Positions 7,036-14,288 of a stretch of 15,785 nucleotides of DNA are shown one piece after another. Within the stretch, counting starts at the first letter, position 1, and every line of letters begins with the position of its first letter. The position numbers and the translations under genes were made by a program. Below the pieces are notes generated by a model, which was given only the letters and a program-made list of their open reading frames with translations, was not told the origin of the DNA and did no database searches. Source of the DNA: Clostridiales bacterium UBA6468 (GTDB taxonomy: Bacteria; Bacillota; Clostridia; Oscillospirales; Oscillospiraceae); assembly GCA_002436765.1 (NCBI GenBank), contig DJNI01000025.1:260-16044 (forward strand). Direction: 5' to 3'.

Positions 7036-7401
7036 GTGGACAAGCTCAAGTACAAGACCTTTGTCTGGCCCCACAATCCCACGGTGTACAAGGAGGAATA
7101 TCTCCGGGAACCCCAATACTACAAGGGGGACGATGGGGAATACTACTTTGACGCCATGGGGGACGAAAAGCTGACCATCACCGGCACCGGGGCATTCTTC
7201 GGCGACGACGCCTTTACCCAGTTCAAGAAGCTGGCGAAGCTCTTTCAGGAGACGACGCCGGGAAATCTGGAGCATCCCGTCTGGGGTATCCGGTACTGCT
7301 ACCTTACCGGACTGGAAATGACCCAGGAGCCGAAGGACAACTACGTCAGCTACCGCTTCACCTTCACCGGCGCGCAGACCAACGGCGTGGTGCCGAGGTA
7401 A
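7036..7401 (+). CDS. Short phage tail/baseplate-like protein (FVWPxNP family)
   Basis: A 121-residue protein starting with a GTG directly after the preceding TAA. The N-terminus KTFVWPHNPTVYKEEYLREP and the later GTGAFFGDDAFTQFKKLAKLF...LEHPVWGIRYCYLTGLEMTQEPKDNYVSYRFTFTGA are familiar from small Firmicute phage tail or baseplate-hub-assembly proteins of the gpU/DNA-circularisation-N type. In intact phages such a gene is followed by LysM or hub proteins, tail fibres and lysis genes. Here nothing follows but a terminator 18 bases on. The ORF itself is full length with no internal damage. The exact role is uncertain; the family resemblance is from memory of the FVWPxNP motif. Confidence 0.55.
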   Translation: MDKLKYKTFVWPHNPTVYKEEYLREPQYYKGDDGEYYFDAMGDEKLTITGTGAFFGDDAFTQFKKLAKLFQETTPGNLEHPVWGIRYCYLTGLEMTQEPKDNYVSYRFTFTGAQTNGVVPR

Positions 7402-7419
7402 CACTGCGCACTTAACAGG

Positions 7420-7457
7420 AAAAATCCCACGCGGCCATGTGACCGCGTGGGATTTTT
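7420..7457. terminator. Bidirectional terminator between phage cluster and ABC exporter operon
   Basis: Ten-bp stem TCCCACGCGG / CCGCGTGGGA with an 8-base loop, flanked by AAAAA on the left and TTTTT on the right. It ends the plus-strand phage operon and the minus-strand exporter operon, which converge here. Confidence 0.93.
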
Positions 7458-7471
7458 GTATGCCTGGGAAA

Positions 7472-9370
7472 TTACTCCAGCTCGAACGCGCCGGTGTAGA
7501 GCTGATAGTAGGTGCCCTTCCGGGCGATCAGGTCTTCGTGGGTGCCCCGCTCAATGATGCGGCCATGGTCGAGAACCATGATGCAGTCGGAGTTCATGAC
7601 CGTGCTCAGGCGGTGGGCGATCACGAAGGTGGTGCGGCCCTTCATCAGGGCGTCCATGCCGTCCTGCACCAGCTTTTCCGTGCGGGTGTCGATGGAGGAG
7701 GTGGCCTCGTCCAGGATCATGACGGGGGGATCGGCCACCGCCGCCCGGGCAATGGCAATCAGCTGGCGCTGACCCTGAGACAGGCTGGCACCGTTGCCTG
7801 TGAGCATGGTGTTGTAGCCGTCGGGCAGGCGGGTGATGAAGTCATGGGCGTTGGCCAGCGTCGCCGCGTGGATGCACTCGTCATCGGTGGCGTCCAGCTT
7901 GCCGTAGCGGATGTTGTCCATCACCGTGCCGGTGAACAGGTTGGTTTCCTGTAAGACGATGCCGAGAGACCGGCGCAGATCTGGCTTGCGGATCTTGTTG
8001 ATGTTGATGTTGTCATAGCGAATTTTGCCGTCGTCGATATCGTAGAAGCGGTTGATGAGGTTGGTGATGGTGGTCTTGCCCGCGCCGGTGGCGCCGACGA
8101 AGGCGATCTTCTGGCCGGGCTTGGCGTACAGCGTGATGTCATGGAGCACCAGCTTTTCCGGGACGTAGCCAAAGTCCACGTCGGTCATGGTGATGTCGCC
8201 CTTCAGCTCGGTATAGGTGACGGTGCCGTCGGCCTTGTGGGGATGCTTCCACGCCCAATGGCCGGTATGCTCCGGAGTCTCGGTGATATTGCCGCTTTCG
8301 TCGATTTTGGCGTTGACCAGCCGGACATAGCCGCCGTCCGTCTCCGGCTTCTCGTCCATCAGCTCGAAGATGCGCTCTGCGCCGGCCAGCGCCATGACGA
8401 TGGCGTTGATCTGGTTGGAGACCTGGCTGATGGGCATGTTGAAGGAGCGGGACAGGAGCATGAAGCTCATGAGACTGCCGAGGGACAGCATATTGCCGCC
8501 GGACAGCACGCACAGTGAGCCGCCCACGATGGCAAGAATGGCATACTGGACGTAGCCCAGGTTATTGTTGACGGGTCCCATCATGTTGGACAGGGCGCCG
8601 GCGGTACAGGCGTTGCGGCACAGCTCCTCGTTGAGCTTGTCGAACTGCTCCTTGCAGGCTTCCTCATGGGTGAAGACCTTGACCACCTTCTGGCCGTTGA
8701 CCATTTCCTCCACGTAGCCGTTCAGCGCGCCCAGAGACTGCTGCTGGCCGACAAAGTATTTGGCGGATTTTCCCGCCACCTTCATGGTTACGAAGACGAT
8801 ACCGGTGACGGTAAAGAGCATTACGACGGTCAGCAGCCAGGAGGTTTGCAGCATTCCCACAAAGACCACCGCAATGGTCACCAGGGAGGACGCGCACTGG
8901 GGGATGGCCTGGGAGATCATCTGCCGCAGGGTATCGATGTCGCTGGTGTAGCGGGACATGATGTTGCCGGCGGTGTTGGTGTCAAAGTACCTTAGAGGAA
9001 GGGTCTGCATATGGGCGAACATTTCGTCCCGGATGTGCTTCTGGGTTCCCTGACTGACCTTGACCATCAGGAACTGAAAGAGGAAAGCCGAAACGATGCC
9101 CACGGCAAAGATGCAGGCAAGCTTGCTCAGATATCCGAACAGGGGCGAAAAATCCGTAGAACCGTCCTGCACCATAGGCAGGATATAGCTGTCCACCAGA
9201 GTACCCAGGGAACGGCTGCCGGCGGTCTGGGCAACGGCGCTGACGATGATGCACACCAGCACAACGCACAGAGTGGGAAGGTAAGGCTTCATATAGCCAA
9301 GCAGCCGCAGCAGGGTTTTCTTGGGGTTTTTGGCTTTGCGGCCGTCGCCGCGCATATTGACGGGAGGCAT
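7472..9370 (-). CDS. Multidrug-type ABC exporter, canonical subunit of a heterodimer
   Basis: Half-transporter of 632 residues: a six-helix membrane domain (about 30-330) and a C-terminal ATPase. Walker A is GATGAGKT at 426-433, the signature is LSQGQ at 530-534, Walker B is VMILDE at 550-555 with catalytic Glu555, and the switch is IAHRLS with His586. The signature has Gln where SGGQ is usual, as known for the subunit that completes the degenerate ATP site of heterodimeric exporters such as TM287/288. A charged insert at about 348-390 (HTGHWAWKHPHKADG) separates the membrane domain from the ATPase. The ATG overlaps the partner's stop codon by one base (TAATG), with AAGGAGG in front. Substrate is unknown; drug or peptide export is inferred from the adjacent MarR gene. 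Confidence 0.93.
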   Translation of the reverse strand: MPPVNMRGDGRKAKNPKKTLLRLLGYMKPYLPTLCVVLVCIIVSAVAQTAGSRSLGTLVDSYILPMVQDGSTDFSPLFGYLSKLACIFAVGIVSAFLFQFLMVKVSQGTQKHIRDEMFAHMQTLPLRYFDTNTAGNIMSRYTSDIDTLRQMISQAIPQCASSLVTIAVVFVGMLQTSWLLTVVMLFTVTGIVFVTMKVAGKSAKYFVGQQQSLGALNGYVEEMVNGQKVVKVFTHEEACKEQFDKLNEELCRNACTAGALSNMMGPVNNNLGYVQYAILAIVGGSLCVLSGGNMLSLGSLMSFMLLSRSFNMPISQVSNQINAIVMALAGAERIFELMDEKPETDGGYVRLVNAKIDESGNITETPEHTGHWAWKHPHKADGTVTYTELKGDITMTDVDFGYVPEKLVLHDITLYAKPGQKIAFVGATGAGKTTITNLINRFYDIDDGKIRYDNININKIRKPDLRRSLGIVLQETNLFTGTVMDNIRYGKLDATDDECIHAATLANAHDFITRLPDGYNTMLTGNGASLSQGQRQLIAIARAAVADPPVMILDEATSSIDTRTEKLVQDGMDALMKGRTTFVIAHRLSTVMNSDCIMVLDHGRIIERGTHEDLIARKGTYYQLYTGAFELE

Positions 9371-11118
9371 TATTCCTTCCCTCCTTTCTGCTGGGAATGG
9401 TAGACTTCCTGATAAATTTTCGACGAGGCCAGCAGGGATTCATGGGTGCCTACGTCCTTCACCATGCCGTTATCCATCACGACGATCATGTCTGCGTCCT
9501 GCACGGAGGCGATACGCTGGGCGATGATGAGCTTGGTGGTGCCAGGAATTTCCTCCCGGAAGGCCTGACGGATCATGGCGTCGGTGCGGGTGTCCACGGC
9601 GGAGGTGGAGTCGTCCAGAATGAGGATCTTGGGCTTCTTCAGCAGCGCCCGGGCGATGCACAGCCGCTGCTTCTGACCGCCGGAGACGTTGGTGCCGCCC
9701 TGCTCAATATGGGTGTCGTAGCCGTCGGGGAAGCCCCGAATGAATTCGTCGGCGCAGGCCAGACGGCAGGCATGAACCATCTCCTCGTCGGTGGCGTTGG
9801 GATTGCCCCAGCGGAGGTTTTCCTTGATGGAGCCGGAGAAGAGCTCGTTCTTTTGCAGCACCATGGCTACGTTGTCCCGGAGCACCTCAAGATCGTACTT
9901 CCGGACGTCGATGCCGCCCACCTTCAGGGTGCCTTCACTGACGTCGTACAGCCGGGGGATCAGCTGCACCAGGGTGGTTTTGCTGGAGCCGGTGCCGCCC
10001 AGAATCCCCACCGTCGCGCCGGAGGGGATGTGCAGGTTCACATCCCTCAGCGTGGGGCACTTGGCAGTGGCGGAATAGCGGAAGCTCACGTTCTCAAAGT
10101 CGATGGAGCCGTCGGGAACCTCCATAACGGCGTTTTCCTTCGGGGAGGTCAGATTCGGCTGCTCGGTGAGGATCTCATAGCACCGCTTCAGGGGCGCGCG
10201 GCTCATGGTCAGCATGACGGCCACCATGGACAGCATCATCAGGGACATGAGGATCTGACTGGTATAAGTGAACATGGAGCTGAGCTGGCCGGTGGTGAGA
10301 CCCAGATCGGGGTTATTGCCGGAGGCAATGACCAGGTGGGCGCCGATCCAGGAAATGGCCAGCATACAGCCGTAGACGCACAGCTGCATGATGGGACTGT
10401 TCAGGGACATGATGCGCTCGGCCTTGCAGAAGTCCTTATAAATGGTGTTGGACACGGAGGTGAACTTTTCGATCTCCCGGTCTTCCCGGACGAAGGATTT
10501 GACCACCCGGATGCCGTGTATGTTCTCCTGCACCACGTTGTTCATTTTGTCGTAGGTGCGGAAGACCCGGTCGAAAATTCTGAACACCTTGGGGATCAGG
10601 CAAAGCAGAGCGCAGACCAGAAGAGGCAGCGCCACGCAGTACACAAGGCTCAGCCGCACGCTGATGCCCATGGCGGAAACCAGCGCCAGAATCAGCATCA
10701 TGGGGCAGCGAATGGCGATGCGGATCATCATCTGGAAGGCGTTCTGTAAGGTCGCCACGTCGGAGGTCAGCCGGGTGACGATGGAAGCGGTGGAAAATTT
10801 GTCGATATTGGAAAAGCTGAATTCCTGCACCTGATGGTACATGTCATGGCGCAGATTCTTGGCAAAGCCGGCACTGGCCTTGGACGCGAGGGCGGCGGAC
10901 AGGACGCCGAAGGACAGCGATGCCAGGGCGCACAGCACCAGAATGCCGGACTTGGCGACGACCACCTGCATATCCTGCAATTTAATGCCGTAGTCGTACA
11001 GGTCGGCCATGACCAGAGGGATGAGCACCTCCATGGACACCTCGCCGACCATGCACAGCGGACTGAGCAAAGCCGCCCACTTGTATTCCCGGATGCACCG
11101 GGCGAGTCTTCTTATCAT
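9370..11118 (-). CDS. Multidrug-type ABC exporter, degenerate-site subunit of a heterodimer
   Basis: Half-transporter of 582 residues with a six-helix membrane domain (about 14-305) and an ATPase domain. Walker A is GGTGSSKT at 374-381, the signature is a canonical VSGGQ at 478-482, and Walker B is ILILDD, in which Asp503 replaces the catalytic Glu. The switch region is IIAQRIAS, with Gln replacing the usual His. These two substitutions mark the non-hydrolysing site of heterodimeric exporters, and its canonical signature would pair with Walker A/B of the other subunit to form the active site. The ATG overlaps the MarR stop (ATGA, 11115-11118), and AAGGAGG lies upstream inside marR. The gene order regulator, degenerate subunit, canonical subunit is common in Firmicutes. 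Confidence 0.93.
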   Translation of the reverse strand: MIRRLARCIREYKWAALLSPLCMVGEVSMEVLIPLVMADLYDYGIKLQDMQVVVAKSGILVLCALASLSFGVLSAALASKASAGFAKNLRHDMYHQVQEFSFSNIDKFSTASIVTRLTSDVATLQNAFQMMIRIAIRCPMMLILALVSAMGISVRLSLVYCVALPLLVCALLCLIPKVFRIFDRVFRTYDKMNNVVQENIHGIRVVKSFVREDREIEKFTSVSNTIYKDFCKAERIMSLNSPIMQLCVYGCMLAISWIGAHLVIASGNNPDLGLTTGQLSSMFTYTSQILMSLMMLSMVAVMLTMSRAPLKRCYEILTEQPNLTSPKENAVMEVPDGSIDFENVSFRYSATAKCPTLRDVNLHIPSGATVGILGGTGSSKTTLVQLIPRLYDVSEGTLKVGGIDVRKYDLEVLRDNVAMVLQKNELFSGSIKENLRWGNPNATDEEMVHACRLACADEFIRGFPDGYDTHIEQGGTNVSGGQKQRLCIARALLKKPKILILDDSTSAVDTRTDAMIRQAFREEIPGTTKLIIAQRIASVQDADMIVVMDNGMVKDVGTHESLLASSKIYQEVYHSQQKGGKE

Positions 11119-11573
11119 GTATCAGATTCCTCCTTGATTTTACGGATACAGGCGCTTGCGCCCATGTTGTCAATGGCGCGCAGGAGAAGGGAAGCGAACA
11201 GCTCCTGCTCTTCCGGGGAAAACCCCGCCACCACCCGGGCTTCGTTTTCGACGATGACCCGGTTCATGGTCTCGTTAAGCTCTTTCCCTTTGGGCAGCAT
11301 GTAAATGCGTTTGCAGCGGCGGTCGGCGTCGTCCGGCCGAAGCGCAATGAAGTCCTTCTTTTCCAACCGGGACAGCAGCCCCGAAACGGTGGGGTGGCTC
11401 AGGTGAAAGGTTTCCTCAATGTCCCGGGAGCAGGGCGGCTGGGTGCGTTTGGCCAGGTAGCCCATGATATGTCCCTGGGCGGACGTTAAGTCCATGGACG
11501 CCAGGGCATTGTCCATGGATGCCTTCATGCAGCCGCAGAGAACCTTCAGCAGATACCCATAGTGATGTGTCAG
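11115..11573 (-). CDS. MarR-family transcriptional regulator of the exporter operon
   Basis: Dimeric winged-helix repressor, 152 residues from the start chosen here. The recognition region LSHPTVSGLLSRLEKKDFIALRPDDADRRCKRIYMLPKGKEL carries the recognition helix and wing, and the upstream TSAQGHIMGYLAKR is the usual DLTSAQGxxLxxL entry helix. The frame is open to an ATG at 11633, but that codon lies upstream of the -10 box and the coding sequence would run through the operator, so it cannot be the start from this promoter. The best ribosome site, AGGGGGTGATC, points to a CTG at 11573 (MTHHYGYLLKVLCGC); a GTG at 11582 lies inside that site. First gene of a three-gene overlapping operon, so it likely represses itself and the two ABC genes until a ligand binds. 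Confidence 0.88.
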   Translation of the reverse strand: MTHHYGYLLKVLCGCMKASMDNALASMDLTSAQGHIMGYLAKRTQPPCSRDIEETFHLSHPTVSGLLSRLEKKDFIALRPDDADRRCKRIYMLPKGKELNETMNRVIVENEARVVAGFSPEEQELFASLLLRAIDNMGASACIRKIKEESDT

Positions 11574-11576
11574 GAT

Positions 11577-11587
11577 GATCACCCCCT
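11577..11587 (-). promoter_or_regulatory. Extended ribosome binding site of marR
   Basis: On the minus strand AGGGGGTGATC, one mismatch from the ideal AGGAGGTGATC. It ends four bases before the CTG at 11573 and overlaps the GTG at 11582, which is the reason for preferring the unusual CTG start. Confidence 0.55.
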
Positions 11588-11593
11588 CATGAA

Positions 11594-11617
11594 TAATATG
11601 TAGCGTGCTACATATTA
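11594..11617. promoter_or_regulatory. Perfect palindromic operator for the MarR regulator
   Basis: Arms TAATATGTAGC and GCTACATATTA, 11 bases each, are separated by two bases. The left side of the palindrome on the minus strand contains the -10 box, so a bound repressor would block RNA polymerase. Size and symmetry fit a MarR dimer. Confidence 0.85.
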
Positions 11618-11640
11618 GCATATCCGTTTTCAAAATGCAA
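11612..11640 (-). promoter_or_regulatory. Promoter of the marR-ABC-ABC operon
   Basis: Minus strand TTGCAT (-35, 11635-11640), 17-base spacer, TAATAT (-10, 11612-11617). The predicted start near 11605 falls inside the operator and leaves a short leader of about 30 bases before the ribosome-site-supported start. Confidence 0.8.
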
Positions 11641-11680
11641 GAGGGTCATAAAAAGTTTACAATCGGAGATTATGATACGC

Positions 11681-11713
11681 AAAACCGCCGGGACTATGTC
11701 AGTCCCGGCGGTT
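11681..11713 (-). terminator. Terminator of the MFS-GDPD operon
   Basis: Perfect 13-bp stem AACCGCCGGGACT / AGTCCCGGCGGTT with a 5-base loop. On the minus strand it is followed by TTTT; on the plus strand there is no T-run. It lies about 170 bases beyond the GDPD stop because the foldback element sits in between. Confidence 0.8.
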
Positions 11714-11880
11714 AAGGAAGCTCTGATCAAATCGGCGAGAACCGACAGCGAGAGATTTTCCGCCAGATGAAGGCTCCAAAAGCGGAGAAATACTTTGTGT
11801 ATTTCCCGCTTTTAAAACCGCACAGCTGGTGGGAAAGATCCGCTGCCCGGTCGAAGGCGATTTATTCAGAGTTTCCTTAA
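11712..11880. repeat. MITE-like foldback repeat, copy 1
   Basis: A 169-base element. The left end TTAAGGAAGCTCTGAT is matched in inverted orientation by the right end CAGAGTTTCCTTAA, with ATCG continuing the match inward. The inner parts also pair: GACAGCGAGAGATTTT on the left with AAAGATCCGCTGCC on the right, and AAAAGCGG...GAAATAC with GTATTTCCCGCTTTT around a TTTGT loop. The whole unit can therefore fold into one long imperfect hairpin. It carries no ORF. It starts three bases after the GDPD stop codon (reading the minus strand). Copy 2 at 15650 shares blocks such as GCGAGAGATTTT and GTATTTCCCG. A non-autonomous transposable element or a structured 3'-end RNA are both possible. Confidence 0.75.
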
Positions 11881-11883
11881 GCA

Positions 11884-12690
11884 TTATGGACGGAAACCCT
11901 CAAAAATAGACAGCCAGCCTTCTTTCAGGGCGGTGTCGTGATCCTCCTTGCTGCGCAGCGTCCAGCTGACGCCCTGAACGCGCCACAGCTTGCGGCATAG
12001 CCAGTTGCTTGGCGTGCTGTTCCGGTCGGCGAACTTGTAGGCGATAAAATCCGGACGGGACAGAAAGTTGGCAAGATTGTGGGTCAGCAGGAATTTAAGC
12101 GTATCCGGGAGGTCGGTACGATCCCGGAAGAAATTTTCCGAAAGCTGCCCCCGGATGATGTCCGGGCGGTTTCTCCGCAGCCAAGCGATGCACCGGGGGT
12201 CAAAGGACTCAATGCAGAACACGCCCTTGTATCCCTCCAGCATTTTGCAGGCCGTCTCGGAAAGCCTCGCGTGATTGCCGTCCTCCGGCTTCAGCTCGAT
12301 GATCAGGGGAACTTTCCCATCCACCAGGGCCAGGACGTCCGCGAACTGGGGAATGGTGTCCTCCGTGTTTTCCAGGCGGCAGCTTTTCAGGTCTTCCGTA
12401 GTCAGATCCTCCATGCGCCCGGCCTGCCCGGTGGTGCGGTTGAGCAGGGAATCGTGCATCACCCCCAGATTGCCGTCCTTTAACAGATGCAGATCAAGCT
12501 CTATGCCGTAGCCGTTTTCCATGGCCAGACGGAAGGCGGTCATGGAGTTTTCCGCCGCGCCGTCGCCGTGAAGACCCCGATGGGCGTAGCTCCAGCCCCG
12601 CAGCGCCTGCATGCCGGGGTGGCTGCTCCGCCCCTGGACGGCCAGCACCCATAATAGCGCGAGAATCAGGAGAATAATCAGCAGCGTCAT
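11884..12690 (-). CDS. Membrane-anchored glycerophosphodiester phosphodiesterase
   Basis: Hydrolyses glycerophosphodiesters to an alcohol and glycerol 3-phosphate. The 268-residue protein has one N-terminal membrane segment (about 2-18, TLLIILLILALLWVLAV) and a GDPD TIM-barrel. Catalytic His37 is in YAHRGLHGDGAAENS, with metal ligands Glu64 and Asp66 in YGIELDLHLLKDG. His79 and Asp80 are in VMHD, followed by Glu132 and Lys134 in LIIELKPE, and late SWTLRS. All key residues are present. GGAGGT lies six bases before the ATG. It follows the MFS gene by 18 bases on the same strand and is probably co-transcribed. The anchor suggests action at the membrane on lipid or teichoic-acid breakdown products; the substrate is not shown by the sequence. 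Confidence 0.92.
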   Translation of the reverse strand: MTLLIILLILALLWVLAVQGRSSHPGMQALRGWSYAHRGLHGDGAAENSMTAFRLAMENGYGIELDLHLLKDGNLGVMHDSLLNRTTGQAGRMEDLTTEDLKSCRLENTEDTIPQFADVLALVDGKVPLIIELKPEDGNHARLSETACKMLEGYKGVFCIESFDPRCIAWLRRNRPDIIRGQLSENFFRDRTDLPDTLKFLLTHNLANFLSRPDFIAYKFADRNSTPSNWLCRKLWRVQGVSWTLRSKEDHDTALKEGWLSIFEGFRP

Positions 12691-12708
12691 AAAAATACCT
12701 CCAAAGCG

Positions 12709-14028
12709 TCAATCGTCCACGTCAAAGGCTTCCAGTCCCTTTTTCGCTTCCACCTTGTTGTCCCCGTGCTTCACAAAGCCCATGGTGATGAAGGACGCGA
12801 ATACGAAAATGGCGGCATAGGGGAACAGCGTCTTATAGTCCACATGCTCCAGCAGCCAGCCCGCCACGATGGGAGTCATGATCTGGGCGGACATGGAGAA
12901 GGTGTAGTACAGACCCGTAAACTTGCCCACCTCGCTGCCGCTGCACATTTCCACCACCATGGGCAGGCTGTTGACGTTGATGGCCGCCCAGGCCACGCCC
13001 ACCAGAACAAACAGACCATACAGCAAGGGGCTGAAGGAATCGGACAGCATGGTATAGATGAACGCGGCAAAGAAGCTGAGCGCCAGCAGCAGCGTGCCGA
13101 AGCGGATGGTCTTCCGGCGGCCGACCGTGCTTGCCACGTTGCCCACCGGGATGTAGCTGAGGATGGCGCCGGCGGTGGCGATGGTCAGGCAGGTGTTGGC
13201 CTGGGCAAGGGTCATGTGCCAGGTGCGCCCCGCGTAGACGGAGAACCAGGTGGTGACGCCGTTGTAGCCGATGAACCACAGGGCGATGGAGGTAAGCAGG
13301 AAGGCAAGGCTCCGTTTGACATCCTTGGGCAGAGTCTCGCCCTTCTCCGTGACCTGGGTCAGATCGTCCTCGGGGTGAGCGTCCTCATAGCGCTGCTGCT
13401 CCGCCACCAGCTTCGGCTCGTCCACGCAGAACAGAATGACGGCAAGGGCGGCCAGCATGATGCCCCCCACGATGGCAAACAGCGGGAAATAAGAAACGTA
13501 CACATCCGCGGATGTTTTATAAAGAAACGTGGTAATGATCAGGTAGATGATGCCGCCCAGAGCGCCCATCAGGTTGATGATGGCATTGGCCTTGGAGCGC
13601 AGGGGCTTTGGAGTGACGTCGGGCATCAGCGCCACGGCGGGGCTGCGGTACGTACCCATGGCGACCAGCAGCAATCCCAGGCCGATGATGAAGCACACCC
13701 GCTTCCAGGCGTCGGGGGAGGCGTGGAAGCTGTCGGTGAGGATGGGCAGCGCCATCATCACCGCAACGGCTGCGAGGGTGCCGAACAGAATATAGGGACG
13801 GCGGCGGCCGAGGCGGGAGGTGCATTTATCGGACAGTCCGCCGAACAGCGGCAGCAGGAACAGTGCGAGAACATTGTCCGCCGCCATGATCATGCCGGAG
13901 ACGCTTTCTCCCATGCCGAAGGTTTCCGTGAGGATCTTGGGGATCAGGTTGTCGTACATCTGCCAGAAGGCGCAGATGGACAGAAACGCGAAACCGACCA
14001 GTACGGTGCGCTTGGTGTTGAGCTTCAT
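12709..14028 (-). CDS. MFS transporter, GPH/SLC45-like sugar-type
   Basis: A 439-residue major facilitator protein with twelve predicted membrane segments and a charged central loop at about 201-240. The loop 2-3 motif GGLSDKCTSRLGRRRPYI at 63-80 and MPDVTPKPLRSKANAI at 135-150 are typical of the GPH/SLC45 (sucrose and related glycoside) group. A second GRRKT motif follows in the C-terminal half (VASTVGRRKTIRFG). GGAGG lies seven bases before the ATG. It is the first gene of a two-gene operon with the GDPD enzyme. Substrate is probably a sugar or sugar-like compound by family, but the partner gene would equally suit uptake of a glycerol-containing product; neither is proven here. Confidence 0.88.
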   Translation of the reverse strand: MKLNTKRTVLVGFAFLSICAFWQMYDNLIPKILTETFGMGESVSGMIMAADNVLALFLLPLFGGLSDKCTSRLGRRRPYILFGTLAAVAVMMALPILTDSFHASPDAWKRVCFIIGLGLLLVAMGTYRSPAVALMPDVTPKPLRSKANAIINLMGALGGIIYLIITTFLYKTSADVYVSYFPLFAIVGGIMLAALAVILFCVDEPKLVAEQQRYEDAHPEDDLTQVTEKGETLPKDVKRSLAFLLTSIALWFIGYNGVTTWFSVYAGRTWHMTLAQANTCLTIATAGAILSYIPVGNVASTVGRRKTIRFGTLLLALSFFAAFIYTMLSDSFSPLLYGLFVLVGVAWAAINVNSLPMVVEMCSGSEVGKFTGLYYTFSMSAQIMTPIVAGWLLEHVDYKTLFPYAAIFVFASFITMGFVKHGDNKVEAKKGLEAFDVDD

Positions 14029-14056
14029 TGAGGAGCCTCCGTTCCGATGTAGATGT

Positions 14057-14071
14057 GGATATATTATATCC
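14057..14071. promoter_or_regulatory. Palindrome over the MFS promoter -10 box (candidate operator)
   Basis: GGATATA, T, TATATCC: a perfect 7-1-7 inverted repeat covering the -10 box of the MFS promoter. Part of the symmetry comes from TA-richness, so an operator role is tentative. Confidence 0.4.
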
Positions 14072-14091
14072 GCTCTTTTGGGAGAAGTCCA
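14063..14091 (-). promoter_or_regulatory. Promoter of the MFS-GDPD operon
   Basis: Minus strand TGGACT, 17 bases, TATAAT at 14063-14068. The -10 is perfect and the -35 matches four of six consensus bases. It is about 35 bases upstream of the MFS start codon. Confidence 0.7.
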
Positions 14092-14221
14092 GACCCTCTT
14101 GTCTGAATAAGGAAAAAACTGTGTAAAATAGGCGTTAAGCCGTATTTTCGGTCAGGCGGAAAAATTATGTGAATGAATCGTAAATTTTCAGCCTGATTTT
14201 AACGAAGGCAGGGAAAACGAC

Positions 14222-14249
14222 TTGCGGATTTTGGGGGGAATGCTATAAT
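14222..14249 (+). promoter_or_regulatory. Promoter of the lipid kinase-NUDIX operon
   Basis: TTGCGG (14222-14227), 16-base spacer, TATAAT (14244-14249), about 40 bases before the kinase ATG. The divergent region between 14092 and 14221 shows only a weak bulged hairpin (AAATAGGC with GCCGTATTT, near 14125-14148) and no ORF. Confidence 0.78.
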
Positions 14250-14288
14250 AGGCGAAAAGCATTCCACGGGACGGTCGAGGTTATCGAA

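Noticed and set aside
9397..10749. 450-codon plus-strand open frame opposite the first ABC gene
   Set aside because: Antisense shadow of a clear ABC exporter gene; Gly/His/Gln/Asp-rich low-complexity translation, no ribosome site, no family resemblance.
11699..11884. 61-codon minus-strand frame between marR and the GDPD gene
   Set aside because: It is the foldback element and terminator stem read as protein; no ribosome site or coding character.
12766..14031. 421-codon plus-strand open frame opposite the MFS gene
   Set aside because: Antisense shadow with His/Gln/Gly-rich composition; the minus strand has the MFS motifs, ribosome site and promoter.
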